Source of the DNA: Hyphomicrobiales bacterium
Lineage (GTDB): Bacteria > Pseudomonadota > Alphaproteobacteria > Rhizobiales > Xanthobacteraceae
Direction of reading: 5' to 3'
Length of the DNA: 64,000 bases
NCBI GenBank assembly: GCA_021732215.1
Contig: JAKFVL010000019.1
Coordinates: forward strand, 98,877 to 162,876
The stretch's first letter is position 1. Each line of letters begins with the position of its first letter. Below the pieces are notes generated by a model. That model saw only the letters and a program-made list of their open reading frames with translations, was not told where the DNA came from and ran no database searches. Both the position numbers and the translations under genes were made by a program. Positions 43,976-52,457 of this stretch are shown here, one piece after another.

Positions 43976-46815
43976 TCAGCCGCCTCGGAGAACTGCCCTG
44001 CAACAATATCGCGATTGACGATGATCGGATCGCCATCCTCGAGGAGGAGGTCGTCGTACCGGTCGAACCCCCAGGAGTTCAAATTCTCAAGCGCCGCGCC
44101 TGGTATCAACGACAGTTCGCGCGCCAGTCGTTCGAAATCCGCCCGCGGCCAACTTTCTCGTTCCAGCAAGGCCTGAAGAAGGCTTGCGAGGCGCGGCTCC
44201 AGAGCCTCTGGCTGGTTTCCGGGAGTTGCCGTCGGCACATCGTCGGTTTCGTGTGCGTCGAACACATTGGCAAGGATTGCCGCCGCCGCCTCCGTTTCCG
44301 CGCGGATTGCGGCCCTTCGATCGACCGGCTTGGGCGCCGCGGGAACAGCCCGCGCCCGAGGTTGATCGTTACTTGCTGCAGGTGGCGCCGTCGGCGCGCG
44401 CGGGATGGCGTAGCCTGTAGGTTGGCCTTCACCCGGCGATCGCACCGGTTCGTCGTCCTGGTTGGCGGCCGTCGCTTTGTGAAGTTCCGCGTACAGCCGC
44501 TCCGGATCCAGGTCCAGTTGGTGGTAAATTCGCTTGAGCAGCGCGACTTCGGTTCGTTCATGCGAGCCGCCGGCCGAAGCGACCCCGACCAGCAGATCGG
44601 CGATCTTGGCTCGCTCCTCGTGCGGGATCGCCGCGAGCTTGCGTCGAAGGCTTGCCAGCGCAACTGGGCGCAATTCCAGCCAACGGAGGTCGGCGCTCAG
44701 CCGGCGGCGCTCGTTTTCGGTTACGCCGTTTGCATTGGCAAGCATTCCTTCGAGCGACAGCCGCTCGGCCGTTTGCAGGCCGCCGTCGGCCTTGCCGACG
44801 AGAATGCCGAGAGCGACGGTGAGAAGCGCGCTGCGATAATGAGGCGAGGCGGCCTCCAAGGTTTCCGTTGGCGCATCAAGTTCGAAGAGAAGCATAGAGT
44901 CGTGGTCGGCGCCGAACGAGAATCCGGGACCGGGAACGACACCCAGCCCGAACTTTGCCAGGGTTTCGGCGAGCTCCCGCAGCTTTGCCGATGTTATGTT
45001 GCCGGGCTGGGCCGCATTTACTCGGTCAAAAAGTTGCGCGGCGGGAACGATTTCCTGCGCCAGTACGCGTTCGTACAACCAGGTCAAAGGATTGTTCGGC
45101 AGATCCTTGATGGCAAGCGCCCTCTGCGGGGGCGGCAATAACGCGATCGCATGGAGAGAACCCGCATGTTCGGGGGCCTTTGCGACACGTCTGCTGTAAC
45201 GGTCGAGCCGCTCGGTGCAGTCGTCGAGGATGTTTCGGCCGAGCGCGAGCGCGTCGCTGCAGCCGGACACATCGGGCAGCGAACCGAAGGCGTCCGTCAG
45301 ATCCGAGACGAACGTGCCGCTCGCCGACCGGTACAATATTTCGGCACGGGGCAGGTTGCGACCGTCGAGGACTAGTCCGCGCGGGAAGCGCCGTCGGCAC
45401 TCTTCGTCAAACATGGATTTGAGTTGGGTGAAGGCGCGGCGCGCCGGCGTCTTCACCCTGGTTTCGGGATGGGACATGGTCCAGGACAGCAGCCATTCCG
45501 GCTCGATCGCCAGATTATCCCGCAGGCGCCGGCCGATCGCGATCTTCACGTTGGTCGGAATGTCGCCTCCAGTTGCCTCGTAGACAGGAGCCGCGTTGCG
45601 GTCGCGTCTCAGTTCGAGCAGTTGGATTGCGGACAGCAGCTCCGTTCCGTAGCGGTGAAAGGACCGGTTTCCGCCATAGATTTCAAGGAGCCGGACCAGT
45701 TCGCCTTCGATAACAGCCCGGTCTTCCTCGGATCTCTCCAGGATTGCCCGGCGTTCCAGCGCATAGAAGTAGACGAAGACATATCCGATGTACGTATCCG
45801 GTGCGTTTCGCGGAGATGCCATCCAATTGAGGAACGCGAGCCGCGAGTCCGGGCTCATCGATCCATAACTGGGCCAGTAGCTCATCTGCTGGCCGGCAAT
45901 GTCCGCACTTCGGCCCACCGGCAGCGAAGGATCGATAAGACAATTGTCGTGGTCGGAAGATGAGTTCGACGTCGGAAGCCGGGAGCCTACATACGCCGGG
46001 CCTGCAATCTTTCTTCGGCCGACGGCTGCGGCCCTTCCAAACGGGATCCACGCAGCATCACCGTCGGCACGATAGCGAGACAAGTCCGCCACGGGTTGAA
46101 CGGCGATGATGTCTGCCGGGGGCGCCGCTCGCGGAGGGGATGATTTCCCCGGGATCGGCTCCTGACGATAAGCATTGTTGATCCGGACCTTACGTCGTCG
46201 AAGGGACAAGCCCTTCAATGCGAGCACCAGGACGGTGATGATCGATATGATGACAAACCCGAGCAGGTTGCTCGGCTCGGGCTTTGTTGCTTCTGCCGGT
46301 CCCGTCGATTTGACGGCATGGGAATGAATGTCGGCCCGTGTCAATTCGGCGGATGGCGCTGAGCGGTTTGATTGATGTGCCACCGGCTGCGCGGTCGAAG
46401 GGGAATCCACCGGAACGGGCTTCGATTTGGGCCGATTGCCGCCGACCGTCTGTTCTTGGCGGCCTTGCGAAGCCCACCAAGGGGCCTGCGGCACAGAGCC
46501 GTTGCTCTGTTCGGCATCCGGAAGCTTGGCCAACCTTGATTGGTAGGTTGTCCACTCCGGGGTTATCGGGGAAGTCGCAGCGGGGGGCCGAGTTCGTGGT
46601 ACCGGAGATTTGGCGGGGCGAGCCGTACGGACGGGCACAGTTTGAACCGACAGCCCCGCCCCGGCGTTCGGCTTGGCGGTGCGAACAATCGCCTGGGGGC
46701 TTTGGCCTGCGTGAACAGGAGGAGAGACAGGTGTTTGTGCCGCTGCAGCAGCGGTCGATAGGGGCACAACAAGCAGGCCGACAATCTGCCTTACGCTATA
46801 CATTCGGACGCGCAC
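43972..46815 (-). CDS. sngA: Shango TerB-domain protein SngA, membrane-linked
   Basis: The GTG start at 46815 has GGAG five bases upstream. The 947-residue product opens with a hydrophobic signal-like segment (IVGLLVVPLSTAAAAA), a Pro/Ser-rich region (~30-180), and a membrane helix near 185-203 (LLGFVIISIITVLVLALKGL). A TerB N-terminal-type domain follows (SYWPSYGSMSPDSRLAFLNWM, then YIGYVFVYFYALERR), a TerB-like core (LTVALGILVGKADGGLQTAER) and a TerB C-terminal-type region ending near 945. TerB domains occur in membrane-associated stress and defence complexes. A signal and anchor would place the Shango complex at the membrane, which is inference. Confidence 0.78.
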   Translation of the reverse strand: MRVRMYSVRQIVGLLVVPLSTAAAAAQTPVSPPVHAGQSPQAIVRTAKPNAGAGLSVQTVPVRTARPAKSPVPRTRPPAATSPITPEWTTYQSRLAKLPDAEQSNGSVPQAPWWASQGRQEQTVGGNRPKSKPVPVDSPSTAQPVAHQSNRSAPSAELTRADIHSHAVKSTGPAEATKPEPSNLLGFVIISIITVLVLALKGLSLRRRKVRINNAYRQEPIPGKSSPPRAAPPADIIAVQPVADLSRYRADGDAAWIPFGRAAAVGRRKIAGPAYVGSRLPTSNSSSDHDNCLIDPSLPVGRSADIAGQQMSYWPSYGSMSPDSRLAFLNWMASPRNAPDTYIGYVFVYFYALERRAILERSEEDRAVIEGELVRLLEIYGGNRSFHRYGTELLSAIQLLELRRDRNAAPVYEATGGDIPTNVKIAIGRRLRDNLAIEPEWLLSWTMSHPETRVKTPARRAFTQLKSMFDEECRRRFPRGLVLDGRNLPRAEILYRSASGTFVSDLTDAFGSLPDVSGCSDALALGRNILDDCTERLDRYSRRVAKAPEHAGSLHAIALLPPPQRALAIKDLPNNPLTWLYERVLAQEIVPAAQLFDRVNAAQPGNITSAKLRELAETLAKFGLGVVPGPGFSFGADHDSMLLFELDAPTETLEAASPHYRSALLTVALGILVGKADGGLQTAERLSLEGMLANANGVTENERRRLSADLRWLELRPVALASLRRKLAAIPHEERAKIADLLVGVASAGGSHERTEVALLKRIYHQLDLDPERLYAELHKATAANQDDEPVRSPGEGQPTGYAIPRAPTAPPAASNDQPRARAVPAAPKPVDRRAAIRAETEAAAAILANVFDAHETDDVPTATPGNQPEALEPRLASLLQALLERESWPRADFERLARELSLIPGAALENLNSWGFDRYDDLLLEDGDPIIVNRDIVAGQFSEAAE

Positions 46816-47136
46816 GGGCGCTCCCCCGGAGGCCGCGCTCCGATATTCTATCGGCTGCTGCAGCCACCTACCCCAGAAGTTGCAAAGTCTACGTTATCGA
46901 TTGAGCCTCCGCTAGGCCGTTCTAGGGTTCGACGGAGCGGATTCCCTAGCAAACTCTGTACTTTCGACGTAGGGGGCGGTGGGGCGTCTCCCGGAGATTG
47001 GAGCGTCCTGGACGAGCACCGCATGCCCGTAGGTCGCCTGGTACAACCCAAGTACAGTCCTCTGAAAAATGGCATAGTCGCCAGTGCGGGCCGAACCGAT
47101 TGAAATATCGGCGGGCACGTCCGCACGGGGTAGGAA
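46816..47136. other. Divergent intergenic region between sngA and the nuclease-helicase gene
   Basis: About 320 bp separating divergent starts. It must hold both promoters. No convincing -10/-35 pair, palindrome or ORF was recognised. The plus-strand gene has GGGG six bases before its ATG. Confidence 0.4.
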
Positions 47137-50100
47137 ATGCAAAAGGTCGGGGCAACGCTCAATCTGAGCGCGGGAGACTTGGTCGGGCACCTTAACTGTC
47201 GCTACCTGACAAAACTCGATCTCAAGGTCGCCAACGGAGAGTTGGACAAGCCGAAGGTCTGGGATCCCGTGCTTGAAACGCTTGTGGAGCGGGGCGCGCT
47301 GCATGAACTGGGCTTTATCGAGCATCTCAAGGCGGCGGATCTCGCCGTAACCGTTATCGATGGGGTCGGGATCGATCCGAAGTCGGTCGCGGCAACCCGC
47401 GACGCTATGGCCCGCGGCGATCCAGTCATCGTTCAAGGCGCCCTTCAGGCTGGCCGGTGGAACGGACGGGCCGACGTTCTGCGTCGTGTGGAAACGCCGA
47501 GCCGCTTCGGCGCATGGTCTTACGAAGTGACCGATGCGAAGCTCGCCCGGGAAACCAAAGGCAATACGGTCTTACAGATATCCCTGTATTCCGATCTGCT
47601 TTCCAAAGCCCAGGAGCTCGAACCGCAATCCGCTTTCGTCGTGACTCCCGGAACGAACTACATGCCCGAGGAATACCGCGTCGCCGACTATGCCGCGTAC
47701 TACCGGCACGTCAGAGGCAGTCTCGAGCGCTACGTCTCTGGATCCATCGTCCTTGATGTCTACCCGGAACCCATCGAGCATTGCGAGATCTGCCGTTGGC
47801 GGCGCCATTGCGATGACAGAAGGAGGGCCGACGATCATATGTCCCTCGTGGCCGGCATCAGTAAATCTCAGATCGGCGAGTTGGAGAGGCATGGCATCGC
47901 GAGCACCGCGGCACTGGCGGTGCTGCCCTTGCCCCTGCCGTGGAGGCCCGAGCGGGGAGCGGCCAAGAGCTTCGAGAAAGTACGCGAGCAGGCCAGAATT
48001 CAGGTCGAGGGAAGGACAAGCGGTACAGTCGTTTTTGAGACCCTGCCGCCGATTGCGGGATTTGGCCTATCGCGCCTTCCCGAACCGTCGCTTGGCGATG
48101 TCTTCTTTGACTTCGAAGGTGATCCGTTCGTCGGCGACGGCGGGTTGGAGTTTCTATTCGGTTGTGTGTACGCGGACGAAGGCGGTTCGGAGCGCTATGT
48201 GGGCGATTGGGCCTCGAACCGGCAGGAGGAGAGGGCCGCGTTCGAACGCTTCGTCGACTTCGTGACGCATCGCTTGAAGGTCTATCCCGATTTGCACATC
48301 TACCATTTCGCGCCCTACGAACCGGCGGCGATGAAGCGCCTGATGGGCCGCTATGCGACGCGCGAGAACGAGGTCGACAATTTTTTGCGCGCGGAGATCT
48401 TCGTCGATCTCTTTTCGGTAGTGCGCCACGGTATTCGAGCGAGCGTCGAGAGTTACTCCATAAAGAAGCTCGAACCGCTTTATTCATTCGTCCGGACCGT
48501 GCCCATGGAGGATGTCGGCCGGGTGATGGCACGTACCCAGGCTCGCCTTGAGATGGCAGATTCTGCCGGTGTGCCGGACAGCGATAAGACCCTGATCAAG
48601 GGCTACAATCGGGATGACTGCGCATCTACCCAGGCGCTGCGGGATTGGCTGGAAACGGTACGGGCGGATCTTGTCGCCGGCGGGGCCGTCATCGACCGGC
48701 CGACGGCAACGACCGCAGAGATTAGTACTGAGCTCGATGATTGGCAGAGAAAGGTCGCCGCACTTGTCGCACGTCTCACGGACGGTGTGCCTGACGACGT
48801 CGGAGAACGGAGCGCCGAACAACAGGCGCGATGGCTCCTGGCGTTCATGCTCGATTGGCACGGGCGGGAAAAGAAGGCCGTTTGGTGGGAATACTTCCGG
48901 CTTCGCGACCTCTCGGCGGAAGATTTGCTTCAAGAGAGGGCCGGCTTGGCGGACATCACGTTCCTGCAGCAGGCCGGCGGCACCACCAAGGCGCCCGTGC
49001 ATCGGTACCGTTTCGCGCTACAGGATACCGATATCCGGGCTGAAGATGATCTCAGGAGCATCGGGGGCGACAAGTTTGGACGCGTGGTGGCTGTATCGCT
49101 CGACGACCGCACCATCGACATCAAAAAACGCGGAGATACCGCAGGCTTACATCCTGAGGCGGTGTTCGCCCACAACTTCGTCGATACTCAGGTGCTTGCC
49201 GACGCGCTGCTGCGCATTGGCGAGCACGTGGCGGACCATGGAATGCAAGGCGAGGGTGATCATCGGGCGGCACGCGACCTTTTGATGGCCTTTGCGCCAC
49301 GTCTTCGGGGCCAACAGCTTCAGCTGGACGGCGAGGCGGTACTGGCGGCGGCGATCCGGATAGCCCTCAATCTCGACAGGAGCGTCTTTCCAGTGCAGGG
49401 ACCTCCCGGTGCGGGCAAGACCTATACGGGCGCTAGGATGATCAGTGCGCTCGCGAGGGAAGGAAAGACGGTCGGAATCACGGCCAACAGTCACAAGGTC
49501 ATCCGCAACCTTCTCGACGAGGTGGTGATAGCGGCGCGCGAACAGGCCTTCCAGATCGGGTGTATTCAGAAGATCTCCGACAAGGAAGACGATCGACCAA
49601 GCCTGAAATTCACAACTGACAATGTGGCATTCCTAGATTTGTTGAGTTCTGACTGCCAGGTCGGAGGCGGGACGGCATGGTTTTGGGCGAGGCCTGACGC
49701 TTCGGACAGCGTTGACGTCCTCTTTATCGACGAGGCCGCGCAAATGTCGCTCGCCAATGTTCTGGCCGTCTCTCAGGCTGCGCAAAGCATTGTACTGCTA
49801 GGGGATCCCCGCCAACTCGAGCAGCCGATACAGGGTAGCCATCCAGAGGGGGTGGACGTCTCGTCGCTCGACCATATCCTCGGCCAGCACGCGACCGTGC
49901 CCGCCGACCGCGGTCTTTTTCTCCCGGAGACTTGGCGACTGCATCCGCTGATCTGCGCATTCAACTCGGAGATGTTCTACGAAAGCCGCCTGCATCCCCG
50001 TGCGGGGTTGGAGAACCAGGCGATAAGGTCGAAAGGTAGGCTCAATGGTGCGGGACTTCGCTACCTCCCCGTAGAGCATGAAGGCAATCAAAGCTCGTCG

Positions 50101-50532
50101 CGGGAGGAGGCGGACCATATCCGCGATCTTGTCAGCGAAATTTTGGCAGGTGGGACAACCTGGGTCGACCGCGCGGGTATTGAGGCACCGGTCGGGCTGG
50201 AGGAAATCCTGATCATTGCGCCCTATAACGCGCAGGTGTTCGAGCTTCAGGAACGCATTCCCGGCGCCCGCGTCGGGACCGTGGACAAGTTTCAAGGGCG
50301 GGAGGCACCGATCGTGATCTATTCGATGACGACGTCCAGCCACTCCGACGCCCCTCGTGGCATGGAGTTCCTTTACAGCGCCAACCGTTTGAACGTTGCC
50401 ACTTCGCGTGCGAAATGCATCTGTGTCGTCGTCGTATCACCCCGCTTGTTTGAAGCCGAGTGTAGGACGCCCCGCCAGATGCAACTCGCGAACGCATTTT
50501 GCAGATATCTGGAGTTGGCGACTCCGCTGTGA
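47137..50532 (+). CDS. TM0106-family RecB-like nuclease fused to SF1 helicase
   Basis: The 1131-residue product has three parts. An N-terminal RecB-type PD-(D/E)xK nuclease (~10-250) has NGRADVLRR and YEVTDAKLA as active-site motifs, and Cys in HCEICRWRRHCDDRR, suggesting an Fe-S or zinc cluster. An RNase H-like region follows (~300-480; DVFFDFEGDPF, IYHFAPYEPAAMK, NRDDC). A C-terminal SF1B helicase (~720-1131) has Walker A GPPGAGKTYTG, Walker B VLFIDEAAQMS and the final motif RLNVATSRAK. It would unwind and cut DNA or RNA-DNA substrates. It is divergent from Shango and may be an independent defence or repair gene. Confidence 0.8.
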   Translation: MQKVGATLNLSAGDLVGHLNCRYLTKLDLKVANGELDKPKVWDPVLETLVERGALHELGFIEHLKAADLAVTVIDGVGIDPKSVAATRDAMARGDPVIVQGALQAGRWNGRADVLRRVETPSRFGAWSYEVTDAKLARETKGNTVLQISLYSDLLSKAQELEPQSAFVVTPGTNYMPEEYRVADYAAYYRHVRGSLERYVSGSIVLDVYPEPIEHCEICRWRRHCDDRRRADDHMSLVAGISKSQIGELERHGIASTAALAVLPLPLPWRPERGAAKSFEKVREQARIQVEGRTSGTVVFETLPPIAGFGLSRLPEPSLGDVFFDFEGDPFVGDGGLEFLFGCVYADEGGSERYVGDWASNRQEERAAFERFVDFVTHRLKVYPDLHIYHFAPYEPAAMKRLMGRYATRENEVDNFLRAEIFVDLFSVVRHGIRASVESYSIKKLEPLYSFVRTVPMEDVGRVMARTQARLEMADSAGVPDSDKTLIKGYNRDDCASTQALRDWLETVRADLVAGGAVIDRPTATTAEISTELDDWQRKVAALVARLTDGVPDDVGERSAEQQARWLLAFMLDWHGREKKAVWWEYFRLRDLSAEDLLQERAGLADITFLQQAGGTTKAPVHRYRFALQDTDIRAEDDLRSIGGDKFGRVVAVSLDDRTIDIKKRGDTAGLHPEAVFAHNFVDTQVLADALLRIGEHVADHGMQGEGDHRAARDLLMAFAPRLRGQQLQLDGEAVLAAAIRIALNLDRSVFPVQGPPGAGKTYTGARMISALAREGKTVGITANSHKVIRNLLDEVVIAAREQAFQIGCIQKISDKEDDRPSLKFTTDNVAFLDLLSSDCQVGGGTAWFWARPDASDSVDVLFIDEAAQMSLANVLAVSQAAQSIVLLGDPRQLEQPIQGSHPEGVDVSSLDHILGQHATVPADRGLFLPETWRLHPLICAFNSEMFYESRLHPRAGLENQAIRSKGRLNGAGLRYLPVEHEGNQSSSREEADHIRDLVSEILAGGTTWVDRAGIEAPVGLEEILIIAPYNAQVFELQERIPGARVGTVDKFQGREAPIVIYSMTTSSHSDAPRGMEFLYSANRLNVATSRAKCICVVVVSPRLFEAECRTPRQMQLANAFCRYLELATPL

Positions 50533-50602
50533 GTGGCTTTTCTCCCGAAGTATCGCCCCGCCAGCGCTCAGCGAGGGTCTCTTCGTTGTCGTCCCTAAGT
50601 GG

Positions 50603-51898
50603 CTAGGACGTAGCATCGACGTCTGTGGGCGAAGCGCTACGTTTGTTCAGGAGATGGTCGATCTCCGAGGTGCGCTTTTCCGACAGCCCGACTTCCTTGC
50701 CGAATTGTGGCCATCGGTCCACCGCTGCGCGTACCTGCTCGAACATTTGTTCAGCCTGGGCCTTCGGAATCGAAGCTTTGTCGGCGACCTTCATAATATG
50801 TGTTTTCGTGGGGTTTCTCCCCTCGCCAGCCACCGCGAGGTTATGTTCACCGCCTGGTCCCTCGGAAAGAGTAAGATCGTATGCCGGCGTCGGATGCCAC
50901 GTTCCATCTTTCGCCATCAAGAAGGCGTGGTTCTTCGCATGGTCGTCCCGGTTGTGCGCAAGCACGTTGAACACCATACGAACGAACATTTGCCGCACGT
51001 GTCGTTCGTCGCGGGTGAGTGCGCGTGTGACCCGCAACAGAGTATCATAGTCGATCGACGGCGCCCGATGATCGGCTTCGAGCAGGCCGCTTGCCGTCTG
51101 GACATGGACGCTGCCCTCCGCCGTCCGGTCGAAGCGCTTTACGGCGAAGTAGCTGCCCTTCTTGGTCTTGATCAATCGCGCCAACGGCATCTCAACGCCG
51201 GCGGCCTTCGCCATCAGCGAGTATGCGTATTCCTCCCGGCCTATCTCCGCCGGGTCCACATTCGCCTTGAACTTGACCAGCCAAGGATCGAAACCATCGG
51301 CCAAGCCGCTGCCGCTATCGGCGATGACCTTTCCGGTCTTCTGGTTCAATCCGATCATGATCTTCGGACGAACCCCCGCCGAACCGCCTTGGATTTCCTG
51401 TAGGCGGTCGACGTCGGCTTCGTCGATTTCGTTCTGAACCGCGGCGGCTTCGGCCGCCAGCCAATCCAGATCAATGTCGCCGCCTGCGGACTTGCCGAAT
51501 ACTTTGTTGGGGATGTACCGCAACGCGCCAACGCCGGTCTGGCCGAGATATGCGAGACGGTCGAGCGGGGTGAGAAGCCGGAAGTCGTAGTTCAGGTTCT
51601 GCAATCGACGGTCCAACAACAGTCGGCCCCATCCGTCGGGGAGACTGTCGTTGAACATCCCATGTAGACCGCCGAAAGGCTGGTAGGGCGCCTCTTTTGC
51701 TCCCTCACCGACGGTGAGTCTAAACGGCGATAAGGCGAGGCGTTTCGAAGCAAAATCGGGATGGTATTCGAAGTAGGCTCGGCGTTCGTCCTTGCTCCAT
51801 GCCAATGTACCGACGTCGATTTGTTGCCCGTAGAAGTCGAGCATCACCGAAAGCTTCTCGACGCTTTGCAACGGAGTCTGATTGGCTACTTTCTTCAT
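50603..51898 (-). CDS. hipA: HipA-type Ser/Thr kinase toxin
   Basis: The 431-residue product has the HipA N-terminal subdomain (AYFEYHPDFASKRLALSP, FGGLHGMFNDSLPDGWGRLL) and the kinase core: GGSAGVRPK, WLVKFKANVD (ATP-binding Lys), YFAVKRFDR, and the catalytic loop VLAHNRDDHAKNHAFL followed by TPAYDLT (metal-binding Asp). HipA proteins phosphorylate targets such as glutamyl-tRNA synthetase and cause growth arrest. The start overlaps the hipB stop by four bases. All catalytic motifs look intact. Confidence 0.9.
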   Translation of the reverse strand: MKKVANQTPLQSVEKLSVMLDFYGQQIDVGTLAWSKDERRAYFEYHPDFASKRLALSPFRLTVGEGAKEAPYQPFGGLHGMFNDSLPDGWGRLLLDRRLQNLNYDFRLLTPLDRLAYLGQTGVGALRYIPNKVFGKSAGGDIDLDWLAAEAAAVQNEIDEADVDRLQEIQGGSAGVRPKIMIGLNQKTGKVIADSGSGLADGFDPWLVKFKANVDPAEIGREEYAYSLMAKAAGVEMPLARLIKTKKGSYFAVKRFDRTAEGSVHVQTASGLLEADHRAPSIDYDTLLRVTRALTRDERHVRQMFVRMVFNVLAHNRDDHAKNHAFLMAKDGTWHPTPAYDLTLSEGPGGEHNLAVAGEGRNPTKTHIMKVADKASIPKAQAEQMFEQVRAAVDRWPQFGKEVGLSEKRTSEIDHLLNKRSASPTDVDATS

Positions 51899-52197
51899 TT
51901 TCGGCGCCCCCGCAATCGGGGCGGTCTTGCGACGACGTCCTCGATCGATTTCCGCGGTCTGTGCGGAAAGATATTTTCGAATTCATTCTCGGCTCCCAGC
52001 GCAAACGCGATCGCGATGAGAAATTCAAGCGACGCCTTGCCGCTGCGCTCGAACAGCTTAAGTGTTCCGAGGCTGACCTGCGCGCGGTCGGCAAGTCCCT
52101 GTTGGGTCAGATTGGCCTCGAGCCGCCTACTTTTGGCCCGGTCGGCAATTCCGGCTAGAACCTCCTGTGGGGAGGCGATATTTAGAGCTAATTCCAT
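51895..52197 (-). CDS. hipB: HipB-type antitoxin and repressor
   Basis: The ATG at 52197 has GGAG nine bases upstream and gives 100 residues. An XRE-type helix-turn-helix is visible (RRLEANLTQQGLADRAQVSL, GTLKLFERSGKASLEFL). It would neutralise HipA and repress the operon. The palindrome at 52227-52242 sits 30 bp upstream. The C-terminal basic tail (RPRKSIEDVVARPPRLRGRRK) could contact HipA or be degraded. Confidence 0.85.
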   Translation of the reverse strand: MELALNIASPQEVLAGIADRAKSRRLEANLTQQGLADRAQVSLGTLKLFERSGKASLEFLIAIAFALGAENEFENIFPHRPRKSIEDVVARPPRLRGRRK

Positions 52198-52226
52198 AGC
52201 TGTTATCTCCAAATATGTCTAATAAT

Positions 52227-52242
52227 AGATATTATAATATCT
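52227..52242. promoter_or_regulatory. Perfect palindrome in the hipBA promoter
   Basis: AGATATTATAATATCT is a perfect 16-bp palindrome 30 bp before hipB. On the minus strand it lies just downstream of TTGACT (52254-52249) and reaches a -10-like TATCTA, so a protein bound there would cover the promoter. It is a likely HipB operator. Confidence 0.6.
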
Positions 52243-52457
52243 CTTATAAGTCAAGATGAGATCTCTCCTTGCGAGCTTAATACGCCTCGCCTTCGAGTCA
52301 TTCCTATAAGCTTTTGATTTTACATGAAAAATTTCTAGAATGGCTAGTTTTTGCCGACGTTACTATCCCTGAAACCGGGCGTCAGCGATCGCTGTTACCG
52401 CGATGGCACCTGGATCTTCGTTCGTCCTCGGGTGCGGCTAAGAAATGCAACGACTCG

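Noticed and set aside
40440..46815. Fragment of a BREX system
   Set aside because: ATPase and helicase resemble BrxD/BrxHI, but no pglX, pglZ or brxC-type gene is present and the TerB protein fits Shango.
48162..48551. Plus-strand and minus-strand ORFs inside the nuclease-helicase gene
   Set aside because: They overlap the well-supported 47137-50532 gene and are Arg-rich shadows without domains.
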